A stretch of 60,653 nt of DNA from SIG480 sp045539475 (GCA_045539475.1 JAZQFJ010000068.1:1-60653), one strand, 5' to 3'. Shown: positions 1 to 8,158, counted from the stretch's first letter. Numbers and translations are program-made. The notes: generated by a model not told the origin, from the letters alone.

Positions 1-142
1 GCTTGCCGCTTTAAGCGGCGTTAATGTTCGCTCTATACGCTCGTATGAGCAAAGGAGTAACGCCCTTTCAAAAGCACAAGGCGAAACCCTTATGATGCTT
101 GCTAAAGTGCTTAACTGTACAGTTGAAGATTTGTTGTCTTAA
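1..142 (+). CDS. C-terminal fragment of an XRE-type helix-turn-helix protein
   Basis: The open frame begins at base 2 and runs 46 codons to a TAA at 140-142; the start lies outside the window. The residues read like the end of a small XRE-family DNA-binding protein: a recognition-helix-like stretch (VNVRSIRSYEQ) followed by a leucine-rich tail (LAKVLNCTVEDLL). Proteins of this kind often act as antitoxins or autorepressors beside toxin genes. The neighbouring AbiEi-like remnant fits that setting but proves nothing. The target is unknown. Confidence 0.6.
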   Translation, partial: LAALSGVNVRSIRSYEQRSNALSKAQGETLMMLAKVLNCTVEDLLS

Positions 143-210
143 CAATAGTATTTCAGAAAAGCACTTCTAAAAGCAAATTATGGATCAATACCAATAGTTA
201 AGATAAGATG

Positions 211-312
211 AGGACACACAAACTACGCCAAAAACTCTACGAGGTATTATATGACGGTCCGGAATGGATGTTTGCAGACATTTTTAAAAATTTATGTTCG
301 AAAAGTTCTTAG
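211..312 (+). pseudogene. short unrecognised coding remnant
   Basis: An open frame of 33 codons ending at TAG 310-312 contains protein-like text (LYEVLYDGPEWMFADIF). It is preceded in frame by a TGA and has no start codon or ribosome binding site. It may be the tail of a decayed gene between the XRE fragment and the AbiEi remnant. The family was not recognised, and chance is possible. Confidence 0.2.
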
Positions 313-342
313 TAGTATTGATAATATATGTTATAATACTTT

Positions 343-653
343 TTGAACACTAATTATTTTGTTTTTGTTTGGAAAGTCGGTGAAATCGCGAACAAAAACA
401 CAATTGCCAAAAACGTAATAGAACATTCAAAAGGAATTGCAAAAACCGCTGAACTTATTTCTGCCGGACTTAGCAAATCTGATATAAGCAATCTATGCAA
501 TAACGGATATATTGAGCGTGTGCGACACGATATTATCCCCTTGCCGAAGCTAATGATGTAGGAGAAGAACAGTTGATACAAACCTTGCTCCCTGAAGCTA
601 TTGTTTATATTATATCGCGAAATTTGATACCTGTCAGCAGTTTTTTAGAATAA
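343..653 (+). pseudogene. frameshifted, truncated AbiEi-family (type IV) antitoxin-like gene
   Basis: From a TTG at 343 the first frame gives a winged-helix start typical of AbiEi-family antitoxin domains (IAKTAELISAGLSKSDISNLC, then GYIERVRHD). That frame stops at 561. From about base 529 the continuation of the same family (ANDVGEEQLIQTLLPEAIVY) is in another frame, as if one base were missing, and it stops at 653. AbiEi proteins run to about 200-280 residues, so the gene is both frameshifted and truncated. No AbiEii nucleotidyltransferase partner follows. AbiEi proteins normally repress their own operon and counter the AbiEii toxin; this copy should not work. Confidence 0.65.
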
Positions 654-666
654 AAATGCTGGTTTT

Positions 667-787
667 ATGCAAAAATATAATATAAAAGTGCTAAAAGATG
701 CAAAAATCTATTGCAAGCCATTGACTTTTTAATACCTCTATGGTAATATCATTATAGAAAATTGCATATAGATGCAAAAATCTATTG
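667..787 (+). repeat. direct repeats flanking the AAA ATPase promoter
   Basis: The 18-base sequence AGATGCAAAAATCTATTG occurs exactly at 696-713 and 770-787. Its core ATGCAAAAAT also occurs at 667-676. The two long copies bracket the promoter at 721-749 and are candidate regulator-binding sites. No regulator is identified. Confidence 0.5.
721..749 (+). promoter_or_regulatory. sigma-A-type promoter for the AAA ATPase gene
   Basis: TTGACT at 721-726 and TAATAT at 744-749 are separated by 17 bases. The predicted transcription start (about 756) lies too close to the ATG at 762, which supports the ATG at 804 as the real start. Confidence 0.65.
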
Positions 788-803
788 TAAAGTAGTGACT
801 GAT

Positions 804-2099
804 ATGGAGATTAAAAGAGATTTATATTTGAATAAACTAATTAGTTTAAAACACAACGGACTAATCAAGGTTATAACCGGTATCAGAAGATGCGGAAAAT
901 CATATCTTCTGAATGAAATTTTTTATAATCACCTTTTGGAAAGCGGTGTAGATGAAAGTCATATCATCCGCTTTGCTTTTGATTCCGGTGATGATTTGGA
1001 CTTGATTGGCGAAAGCATTATAGAAATCGAAAAAAAGAACAGAAAGGTTAATCCGGAAAAATTTATGGCATTTGTGCGTTCCAAAATAACAGATAATGAA
1101 ATGTATTATATTCTTTTGGATGAGGTGCAAATGCTTGATTGCTTTGAAACTGTGTTAAATGGTTATCTTCGCAAGAAAAATATGGATGTGTATGTAACCG
1201 GTAGTAATGCAAAATTTTTATCAAAAGACATTATTACAGAGTTTGCGGGTCGCGGTGATGAAATTCATATGTATCCATTGAGTTTTTCAGAATTTATGAC
1301 CGCTTATAATGGTGATAAATATGAGGGACTTTCAGAATACATGCTATATGGTGGTATTCCGTTGGTTGTTTTAAGAGAAGGACAGGAAAATAAAGCATCT
1401 GCTCTTGAAAATCTTTTCAGTGAAATTTATGTAAGAGATATTCAAAAGAGAAACAAGGTCAGAAACATTGGTGAACTGGAAGATTTGCTCAATATAGTAT
1501 CTTCTGCAATTGGTTCTTTAACCAACCCTGAAAAGCTCCGTAATACCTTTAAATCAATTAAACATTCCAAAATAACATCGGCAACTATAAAAAAGTATCT
1601 TGATTATTTAGAAGATTCATTTTTGCTTGAATCATCACAAAGATATGACATCAAGGGCAGAGCTTATATAGAAACTCCTAAAAAGTATTATTTTTCTGAT
1701 ATGGGTCTTCGCAATGCCTGTATAAATTTCAGACAGTTTGAGCAGACACATACTATGGAAAATGTAATCTACAATGAACTCAGAATGCGTGGATACAAGG
1801 TGGATGTCGGTGTAGTTATGGTAAGCGAAAAGGATGAACATGGCAAGTCTGTAAGAAAACAATTAGAAGTTGATTTTATTTGCAATCTTGGTTCAATGAA
1901 ATACTACATTCAATCAGCATTTGCAATGCCGGATGAAGAAAAGAGAGCACAGGAAATCAGACCTTTTAAGAAAATTAATGATTCATTCAAAAAGATTATA
2001 ATAACAAAGGATATTGTTCCGTCTTACTATGATGAAAATGGTATCTTAACAATGAATATATATGATTTTCTGTTAGATGCTAAAAGTTTAGAAAAATAA
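804..2099 (+). CDS. AAA+ ATPase of the DUF4143 family
   Basis: An intact 431-residue protein. Near the N-terminus is a P-loop (GIRRCGKSYLL), then a Walker B motif (YILLDEVQML) and sensor-like TGSNAKFL. The C-terminal half has the DUF4143 look: an acidic LEVDFIC strand and a conserved lysine-rich end resembling a PD-(D/E)XK-like fold. Such ATPases are widespread in gut anaerobes; their role is unproven, and regulatory or defence-associated functions have been suggested. An upstream in-frame ATG at 762 was rejected because it would leave only a few bases of leader. Surrounding genes are decayed while this one is complete. The next gene starts 19 bases downstream. Confidence 0.85.
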   Translation: MEIKRDLYLNKLISLKHNGLIKVITGIRRCGKSYLLNEIFYNHLLESGVDESHIIRFAFDSGDDLDLIGESIIEIEKKNRKVNPEKFMAFVRSKITDNEMYYILLDEVQMLDCFETVLNGYLRKKNMDVYVTGSNAKFLSKDIITEFAGRGDEIHMYPLSFSEFMTAYNGDKYEGLSEYMLYGGIPLVVLREGQENKASALENLFSEIYVRDIQKRNKVRNIGELEDLLNIVSSAIGSLTNPEKLRNTFKSIKHSKITSATIKKYLDYLEDSFLLESSQRYDIKGRAYIETPKKYYFSDMGLRNACINFRQFEQTHTMENVIYNELRMRGYKVDVGVVMVSEKDEHGKSVRKQLEVDFICNLGSMKYYIQSAFAMPDEEKRAQEIRPFKKINDSFKKIIITKDIVPSYYDENGILTMNIYDFLLDAKSLEK

Positions 2100-2118
2100 A
2101 TAATAGGAGGTAATTATT

Positions 2119-2675
2119 ATGCGTAAGAATTTTGGGGCGAAAGCTATTTTATATCCGATGCCGGTATTAATTATCGGTACATATGACAAAGACGGAAAAC
2201 CTAATGCGATGAATGCTGCTTGGGTGGCATAAGCAAGGAAACACAGATTTCTATTTGTGTTGATGACAGCCACAAGACTGCAAAGAATGTTGTTGAGTCA
2301 GGTGCGTTTACTGTAAGTATCGCAGATGCAGAAAATATTATTGCTTGCGACTATGTCGGTATCGTTTCCGGCAACAAAGAACCCGATAAAATTGAAAAAG
2401 CAGGTTGGCACGTTGCAAAAAGTGAGGTTGTAAATGCTCCGATTTTTGATGAGCTGCCTATGGCACTTGAATGTAAACTCACCAGCTATGACGAAGAAAC
2501 CTGCAGACTTGTTGGTGAAATCGTAAACGTCTGCGCAGATGAAAAAATCCTTGATGAAAACGCAAAGATAGATTTGAATAAATTCAGTCCTATCACATAT
2601 GATCCGGTACATCATACCTACCGTAAGATTGGTGATGTGGTTGGTAAGGCGTTTAGTGATGGATTGAAGTTGTAA
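2119..2675 (+). pseudogene. flavin reductase / flavoredoxin-family protein, frameshifted
   Basis: AGGAGG at 2105-2110 precedes an ATG at 2119 that opens a typical flavoredoxin start (LYPMPVLIIGTYDKDGKPNA, then MNAAW). This frame stops after about 37 codons. The rest of the family sequence (SICVDDSHKTAKNVV to VVGKAFSDGLKL) continues in another frame to 2675. Restoring one G in the run near 2220-2224 would give a continuous 185-residue protein. The family binds FMN and reduces flavins or small redox partners in the cytoplasm. The break may be a true mutation or a single-base sequencing error, since everything else about the gene is intact. Confidence 0.75.
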
Positions 2676-2771
2676 AGCATATTGTAATTATAAGTGTTAA
2701 GAATGCATAAAGTCTAGAATAACATTAATTAATGTATGATTTTTTATATTTTCTCAAAATAGACAAAAAAT

Positions 2772-2813
2772 ATAAAACAAATCATTGACAAAATAAATGA
2801 AATGTTTTATAAT
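2772..2813 (+). promoter_or_regulatory. consensus promoter with inverted-repeat operator for the methylase operon
   Basis: TTGACA at 2785-2790 and TATAAT at 2808-2813 have a 17-base spacer, a full consensus match. The inverted repeat ATAAAACA (2772-2779) / TGTTTTAT (2803-2810) brackets the -35 and overlaps the -10. This is a natural place for the XRE protein encoded 18 bases downstream to repress its own operon (inference). Confidence 0.75.
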
Positions 2814-2830
2814 TATTATGGTGATTTATT

Positions 2831-3040
2831 ATGACTATTTCTGAACAAATTAATGTTTTGTGTGCTAGATTAAATATAAGCAAGGCAGAGTTGGCACGAC
2901 GATTGGGTACCACACCACAGAATTTTAATGCAAAATTAAAAAGGCAAAGTTTTACTATAAGTGATTTGGAAGAAATTGCCGATGTGACAAAAGTTAAATT
3001 TTTAAGAATGTTTGAATTTAGCAATGGTGATAGAATATAA
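2831..3040 (+). CDS. small XRE-family helix-turn-helix regulator
   Basis: A 69-residue protein that is essentially one HTH domain: ISKAELARRLGTTPQNFNAKL covers the DNA-binding helices, followed by SDLEEIADVTKV. It is first in an apparent operon; the methylase start lies 14 bases after its stop, with a shared AGGAGGAG signal. By analogy with controllers of restriction-modification and defence operons it probably represses or tunes the promoter just upstream. It has no ligand or protease domain, so it is likely a dose-dependent autoregulator. The operator proposed is inferred from symmetry alone. Confidence 0.85.
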   Translation: MTISEQINVLCARLNISKAELARRLGTTPQNFNAKLKRQSFTISDLEEIADVTKVKFLRMFEFSNGDRI

Positions 3041-3053
3041 AGGAGGAGATGTT

Positions 3054-4544
3054 ATGCATAGTTATTCTCCTCTACGATATCCCGGAGGAAAGGCTAAGTT
3101 ATATAATACTGTTAAACAAATACTTAAGAGTAACGACTTGATTGGTGGGACGTATGTTGAACCTTTTGCGGGAGGCTCGGGATTGGCTCTCAAGTTGTTA
3201 TTTAATGGTGATGTAAAAAGAATTATTCTCAACGATCTAGATACGGCGATTTACATATTTTGGAAAAATGTTTTGAATAACTCAGAAATGTTTTGTAAAC
3301 ATATTGATGAAATCGATGTGTCTGTTGAAGAGTGGAATAAACAGAAAGAAATATTTAAAAGAGGAAACCAAGGAAATGAATTTGAATTTGCGTTTTCTGT
3401 CTTTTATTTGAATCGAACAAATATTTCAGGAATTTTGAATGGTGGTATTATAGGAGGCGTTGAGCAAAAAGGCAATTATAAAATTGACGCCCGATTCAAC
3501 AAGGAAAATTTAAAAAAAACAATCAAAACTGTTGCTTCAAGAAAAGATGACATAGTGTTATATAATCTTGATGCAAAAGAATTAATAGACGGGGATTATT
3601 TAAAAAAGTATAGAAAAATTTTTATTAATTTTGATCCTCCGTATGTTAATAAAGGGTCCCAATTATATAAGAATTCATTTAAATTAGAGGATCATATGGA
3701 GCTATATCAGTGTATAAAAAGATGCACTAAAAAATGGATTGTGACATATGATGTATGTGATTTCATAAGAGATTTGTATAAAAAGTATAGACAACGTTTG
3801 ATTGAAATTACATATAGCGCAAAAACAAAGACAAAAAAAGAGGAATTTATGTTTTTTAGCAAAAATTTGATTATACCAGATCAAATTGCTTCAGGAGGTA
3901 GTTGTATGCAGTGTACAGATAATTGCAGATTTTGCTCAATACAAAAAGGAGAAAAAGTATTTGATATAATAGATGCACCAATATTAGAAAATGAGAATTA
4001 TTATCTATTATCAAGTGTAGGAGCATTAGTTGAAGGCTGGTGTTTAGTAATTCCTAAAGAGCACCAATATTCAATGAAGGATCACTATTTAAAGAAAGAG
4101 TTCTATGCGTTTATCAATGAATGTATCGATGTTATTAAGAGGACATATTCAGTAGAAAAGGTTATTGTTTTTGAACATGGAGCAAATAAATTTGGTTCTA
4201 TGACTGCTTGTGGAACTAATCATTGCCATATACACATCGTGCCATTGAAAGAATCACTTATAAAAGATATAAAAGATGAATTAGCTTTTGAAATATTGAC
4301 ATTTGGTCAACTTAGTACATATGTAAAAGAATCAGAATACTTGCTATATGCAGATACTACGCATTTGTCAGAAAATACTCAATGTTATACTCATATCCTT
4401 AAGGAACCTACTTCGCAGTTTTTTAGACGTGTTATTGCTAAGAAGATAGGATGCCCTGATCGATATAATTATAAAGAATATAATAATATTGATATTTCTA
4501 ATGCAACCTTTAAAACATTGCAGAAAGGAATAAAGAATGGATAA
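3054..4544 (+). CDS. DNA adenine methylase (D12 class) fused to a HIT-family domain
   Basis: A 496-residue, two-part protein. Residues 1-280 match Dam-type N6-adenine methylases: RYPGGK at 8-13, the AdoMet-binding FAGGSG at 38-43, an ILNDLD acidic loop, and the catalytic DPPY at 194-197. After residue 284 the sequence changes to a HIT-like (histidine triad) protein: a cysteine cluster (C284, C287, C291, C294) and the triad HCHIHI at 390-395, which has the H-x-H-x-H spacing, then a QFFRRVIA tail usual in this family. HIT enzymes hydrolyse or transfer nucleotides from dinucleotide or adenylated substrates. I do not know this fusion from Dam proteins. The ATG at 3054 is chosen over an upstream in-frame ATG because AGGAGGAG lies just before it. 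The next gene overlaps its stop by 8 bases. No restriction nuclease is adjacent. Confidence 0.85.
   Translation: MHSYSPLRYPGGKAKLYNTVKQILKSNDLIGGTYVEPFAGGSGLALKLLFNGDVKRIILNDLDTAIYIFWKNVLNNSEMFCKHIDEIDVSVEEWNKQKEIFKRGNQGNEFEFAFSVFYLNRTNISGILNGGIIGGVEQKGNYKIDARFNKENLKKTIKTVASRKDDIVLYNLDAKELIDGDYLKKYRKIFINFDPPYVNKGSQLYKNSFKLEDHMELYQCIKRCTKKWIVTYDVCDFIRDLYKKYRQRLIEITYSAKTKTKKEEFMFFSKNLIIPDQIASGGSCMQCTDNCRFCSIQKGEKVFDIIDAPILENENYYLLSSVGALVEGWCLVIPKEHQYSMKDHYLKKEFYAFINECIDVIKRTYSVEKVIVFEHGANKFGSMTACGTNHCHIHIVPLKESLIKDIKDELAFEILTFGQLSTYVKESEYLLYADTTHLSENTQCYTHILKEPTSQFFRRVIAKKIGCPDRYNYKEYNNIDISNATFKTLQKGIKNG
3893..3908 (+). promoter_or_regulatory. internal Shine-Dalgarno and in-frame ATG at the Dam/HIT junction
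   Basis: AGGAGGT at 3893-3899 lies six bases before an in-frame ATG at 3906 (Met285), exactly where the methylase part ends. It could yield a free 212-residue HIT protein in addition to the fusion. This suggests that two genes were joined by loss of a stop codon. Confidence 0.55.
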
Positions 4545-5136
4545 CAAAGATGAAAAAGTGATGTCAGGGAAAACCGATGAACGCAATCAAGGAGATTGGG
4601 CATCAAGGTATATAGAAAAGAAAGTTAAATGGATTCAGTTTGGTGAAGCTATATACATTTTAACGGTTGTTCTAGTTTCGCTCGTTTTAATTTTACTTAC
4701 TTATACAGAAACTATACAAAGATGGTTATATATAATTGACGTGAAAGAACTTACATTTACAAGAATATTTTATTGTATGCTTGGTGGTATGCTTGGTGGA
4801 GCAGTTTTTGATATGAAATGGTTTTACAAGGCGGTAGCGCATGGTTTTTGGAATGTTGATCGAATATATTGGAGATTGTTTACACCTGTCATTTCACTTT
4901 CATTTGCGTTTTGTTTGGCTTGTATTTTTAGTGATAATATTGTAATTCATGGCAACGGTTTCTCGGCGTGTACATTGGGCTTTCTTACAGGATATTTTTC
5001 AGATGAAGCTGTAGGGAAAATGGCAGAGGTGGCAAAAGTATTGTTTAGTACTAATGAAAAAACCAATCAAAAAATCGATAAAGAAAAGAAAAATAGTGAC
5101 GAAAAACCTTGTAAATGCTGGAGAAAAAGACGATGA
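4537..5136 (+). CDS. four-helix integral membrane protein, unknown function
   Basis: A 199-residue protein that I do not recognise. Hydrophobic segments lie near residues 38-56, 74-92 (glycine-rich, MLGGMLGGAVF), 113-131 and 140-154. They are flanked by a charged N-terminal tail and a lysine-rich C-terminal tail with a CKCWRKRR end, so both tails are probably cytoplasmic. Its start overlaps the methylase-HIT stop by 8 bases, and its stop overlaps the next start as ATGA, which argues for tightly coupled synthesis. In defence-like operons a small membrane protein often serves as the effector that damages or signals at the membrane. Here that is only a hypothesis; a transporter or anchor is equally possible. 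Confidence 0.75.
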   Translation: MDNKDEKVMSGKTDERNQGDWASRYIEKKVKWIQFGEAIYILTVVLVSLVLILLTYTETIQRWLYIIDVKELTFTRIFYCMLGGMLGGAVFDMKWFYKAVAHGFWNVDRIYWRLFTPVISLSFAFCLACIFSDNIVIHGNGFSACTLGFLTGYFSDEAVGKMAEVAKVLFSTNEKTNQKIDKEKKNSDEKPCKCWRKRR

Positions 5137-8057
5137 TACATAACTACATCTATTTAGTTAATAAAGATAATGTTGTGAAATTAGAGGCAGATCAAATTAC
5201 CGTGGAATCTGTAGGTGGGAAAGCATATGGGCTGCTCCAGGTTCCTCAGGCATGGTCTGCTCCTTTTTTTGTGATTTCAAAACAATTGTTTTCTGAATAT
5301 GTAGAAACAAATGACAAAAATGTTATAAATGCGTATTCCAATAATATAAGAAAATGTCTTGATATGTTGGAAATGGGAAAAAACATAATTATACGTTCAT
5401 CTGCAGTTAATGAAGGAATGTCCGAACGTGGAAAGTTTGATTCAAAAGAAGCCAATGTTGATAATTTCGAATTAGAAATTGCTAAACTGTTGGAAAAACT
5501 AAAGGATATACCTAATGAGGGGATGCCTATAATAGTTCAAAAAATGATTGTGCCTCAATTTACTGGGCATATGTCTAATGAAAGGCGTTTTTCGCAAGAC
5601 AGTAGAGATTGGAAGATAGAAACATATCAAGCAGATGGTTCATTTGAACAAGATACAGTTGCGGTGAGAACGTGGAGATTAAAATTTGATGTTGAGAGAA
5701 TAAAAACTACGCCTCTAGCTGTAAGTTCAAAAGGTATAAATCATGAGTTGTTAAAAATTGCTTACCATTGGTATATGTTATCGAAGAAAATGAAATGTAG
5801 ATTTCATATAGAGTTTGTATTTGACGGAAAAAGTATCTATGTTGTACAAGCTGACAACACCTGTTCAAAGAAAAATGCGGTTAATCCTAAAGAATATGAT
5901 ATAAAAGTTAATAAAGTTTTTGAAGAATGGAAACCGAAAATTTTAAAACAATATAATGTTGAAGAATCTTCTGTGTACTCGAAATTACAAAATGTGAAAA
6001 ACTATCACGATTTAGGCTTTTGTACAGTTCCCTTATATTTTTTAGAAGATAAAAACACACTTTTAGAACTGAAACAGGGTAAAGTTAATGATAAACTTAA
6101 AGAAGATATACAAGCATTACTGGGTATCCATTCGCTTGTTATTAGAATGGATTTGCAAAATGCGGGAAAATCAGAAAAGCAGATGTTGCCTCGAAGTAAT
6201 GAACTTTATATTTATGAAGAAGTTGTTTTATGGCTTAAAAAATACGTTGACATGTTGTTGGGAGAAAAAGAAGGCTGCTTTATTTTCCATAATTTTGTTC
6301 CTGCTACCGCATCTGCATTTGCGCATGTTGTGCCAAATGGACGATTAGTTAGAATACAATCGTTATGGGGACTTCCCGAAGGATTATATTATAATTATCA
6401 TGATACTATTATTGTTGACCTGGGGCCCAAAGATTTGATGCGGATTACAGAAGCTGATGTTAAGGTTACCGTAAAGAATAAGTATAAAGATATTTTTGTT
6501 TGTCCAGATGCAGATGGAAAATGGCTGTCGTACGAAATAAAAGAACCTCATGACTGGAAATGTTCAATTGAAAACAATGCATCTATATTAGATATAGCTG
6601 TCAAATCCCAAAAACTAGCAAATAAATTACAGAAAGAAATATCGGTAATGTGGTTTGTTGGTATAGATTGTTCTTTTTATGGAGCACATAATTTGCCATG
6701 GTTTCATGAAGAGGTTAGTATTACCTCATATACTACGGATTCCTATAAGCGGAAGTATTTTCAAGAAGAAGAAAAGAACATTAACAATAGCGAAGAGTTA
6801 GAAGAATTAATAAATTCAGGTAGTATCGAAAATATCAAGTGTTTAAGACTAAAGCCAAACTGTGAAAAAGATCTTCGTAATAAAGAATTATTAGTAACTA
6901 TTGGAAAATTGGCTGCAAAGAATGACATTATGATACTGTTGGACGGAACACAATTAACCCACTCTTATTATCAATTAAAGGGAACAGGTGCGAAAGTGGT
7001 ATGCTCTGATAAAGATGAGCTTTTGTATTCTGACACACTTGAATTTAATAAGTTGGTGCGTGATCAAATTCCGGAGAAAATTATTTCAAATGGTGAACAT
7101 GTGAAGTGTTTGAGAATTGTACGTCCCTTTTTAGATAGACTCCTTTTAGAAAAACTACTAGAAGAAGCGTATGAAGTAAATGACTCAGAAACACTAGAAG
7201 ATATGATTTCTGAATTGGCCGATGTAACGGAGGTTTCTAATGCTTTGTTAGATATAAATAAGCATTCACATATTTCAGCATTGGATATATTGTGTAATAA
7301 GAAGAGAAATTTTCTTGATGATTCTCAAAAATTATTATCCATTAAAATCCCTGTAGACAGTTGTGTTTATAGAAAAAATTTTAGGCTTGGAGATACATAC
7401 TGTAATTTGTTTATTCAAAGACAAAAAACAGTATATAAAGTTGAATTTAATATCCAAAACCACAAGATAAAACAGCAAATGGTTAATCAACAAACAGAAG
7501 AGTCAGTTATAACAAAACTAAAAAAAGAAATAGTGTTAACAGCATCTAAAGCACTCAATAGCAAAGATCCTAAACACACTATAAAATTTATTGATCAAAT
7601 AAAAGTCCTCATATATGATATTTGTAACATAATAGGGATATCTGTTGACCAAGTTGAACAAAGAAGAAAATCCAAAGCGGAAAAACTCGGTGGATTCAAG
7701 CGCGGTTATATGCTTAAACAAACTGTGCTAAAAGACAATATTATTGATGAAGTCATAGAGTTTAACCCGGATACTTGTAGAGAAACATCGGAAATAGAAA
7801 GAGACAATTATAAATATTTTGAATTGCTACAGGACCAAGAAAAAAGTAATAAGCGATTGCTTTTTCGATTTTCAGCACCAATTGCAGCGAACAATTGGGA
7901 AATTAAATTTGAAAGTTCAAAAATAAGTGAGTTGTTACCAGAAACAGGAAAGCTTAAATTTGAAATAAAAAAAAGCGTCCATGGGGTATTACAATTAACA
8001 ATCAGTAGTAAACGATCAGAGACATATGAGCAAATGTTTTTGTTTGATTTACTGTAA
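5133..8057 (+). CDS. PEP-synthase-like ATP-grasp fused to a MazG-like NTP pyrophosphohydrolase
   Basis: A 974-residue protein. The first 450 residues resemble the nucleotide-binding part of PEP synthase/pyruvate phosphate dikinase: GGKAYGL near 26, IIRSSAVNEG near 84, IVQKMIVPQFTGH near 138, HIEFVFDGKSIYVVQAD near 222, and a second-lobe signature with WGLPEGL at 412. No phosphohistidine swivel or PEP-binding domain is evident. Residues about 635-710 match MazG-like house-cleaning pyrophosphatases: NKLVRDQIPEKI at 639, then acidic metal ligands E677, E678, E681, E694 and D697. Residues 710-974 are unrecognised. The start at 5133 is chosen because it gives an ATGA overlap with the upstream stop and has GGAG nine bases before it. 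The fusion suggests an enzyme that phosphorylates and cleaves nucleotides or a nucleotide signal, in line with the HIT domain encoded earlier in the operon (inference). Confidence 0.75.
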   Translation: MIHNYIYLVNKDNVVKLEADQITVESVGGKAYGLLQVPQAWSAPFFVISKQLFSEYVETNDKNVINAYSNNIRKCLDMLEMGKNIIIRSSAVNEGMSERGKFDSKEANVDNFELEIAKLLEKLKDIPNEGMPIIVQKMIVPQFTGHMSNERRFSQDSRDWKIETYQADGSFEQDTVAVRTWRLKFDVERIKTTPLAVSSKGINHELLKIAYHWYMLSKKMKCRFHIEFVFDGKSIYVVQADNTCSKKNAVNPKEYDIKVNKVFEEWKPKILKQYNVEESSVYSKLQNVKNYHDLGFCTVPLYFLEDKNTLLELKQGKVNDKLKEDIQALLGIHSLVIRMDLQNAGKSEKQMLPRSNELYIYEEVVLWLKKYVDMLLGEKEGCFIFHNFVPATASAFAHVVPNGRLVRIQSLWGLPEGLYYNYHDTIIVDLGPKDLMRITEADVKVTVKNKYKDIFVCPDADGKWLSYEIKEPHDWKCSIENNASILDIAVKSQKLANKLQKEISVMWFVGIDCSFYGAHNLPWFHEEVSITSYTTDSYKRKYFQEEEKNINNSEELEELINSGSIENIKCLRLKPNCEKDLRNKELLVTIGKLAAKNDIMILLDGTQLTHSYYQLKGTGAKVVCSDKDELLYSDTLEFNKLVRDQIPEKIISNGEHVKCLRIVRPFLDRLLLEKLLEEAYEVNDSETLEDMISELADVTEVSNALLDINKHSHISALDILCNKKRNFLDDSQKLLSIKIPVDSCVYRKNFRLGDTYCNLFIQRQKTVYKVEFNIQNHKIKQQMVNQQTEESVITKLKKEIVLTASKALNSKDPKHTIKFIDQIKVLIYDICNIIGISVDQVEQRRKSKAEKLGGFKRGYMLKQTVLKDNIIDEVIEFNPDTCRETSEIERDNYKYFELLQDQEKSNKRLLFRFSAPIAANNWEIKFESSKISELLPETGKLKFEIKKSVHGVLQLTISSKRSETYEQMFLFDLL

Positions 8058-8158
8058 TGCGTTATTTATCATTTTATGCATTTCTTTTTATGGTATAAAC
8101 CATTTAATTGTATGATGTGATTAGCAATAAGTTTATTATTTTTTTAAAGTTTATACTA

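Noticed and set aside
762..803. Earlier ATG for the AAA ATPase
   Set aside because: It would begin about six bases after the predicted transcription start and lies in the second copy of the direct repeat.
3012..3053. Earlier in-frame ATG for the methylase
   Set aside because: It lies inside the XRE gene in another frame, and the AGGAGGAG signal stands just before the ATG at 3054, where the usual Dam N-terminus begins.
3054..8057. Ordinary restriction-modification or BREX/DISARM system
   Set aside because: No restriction endonuclease, helicase, phosphatase or Lon-type genes are next to the methylase, and the partner domains do not match those systems.
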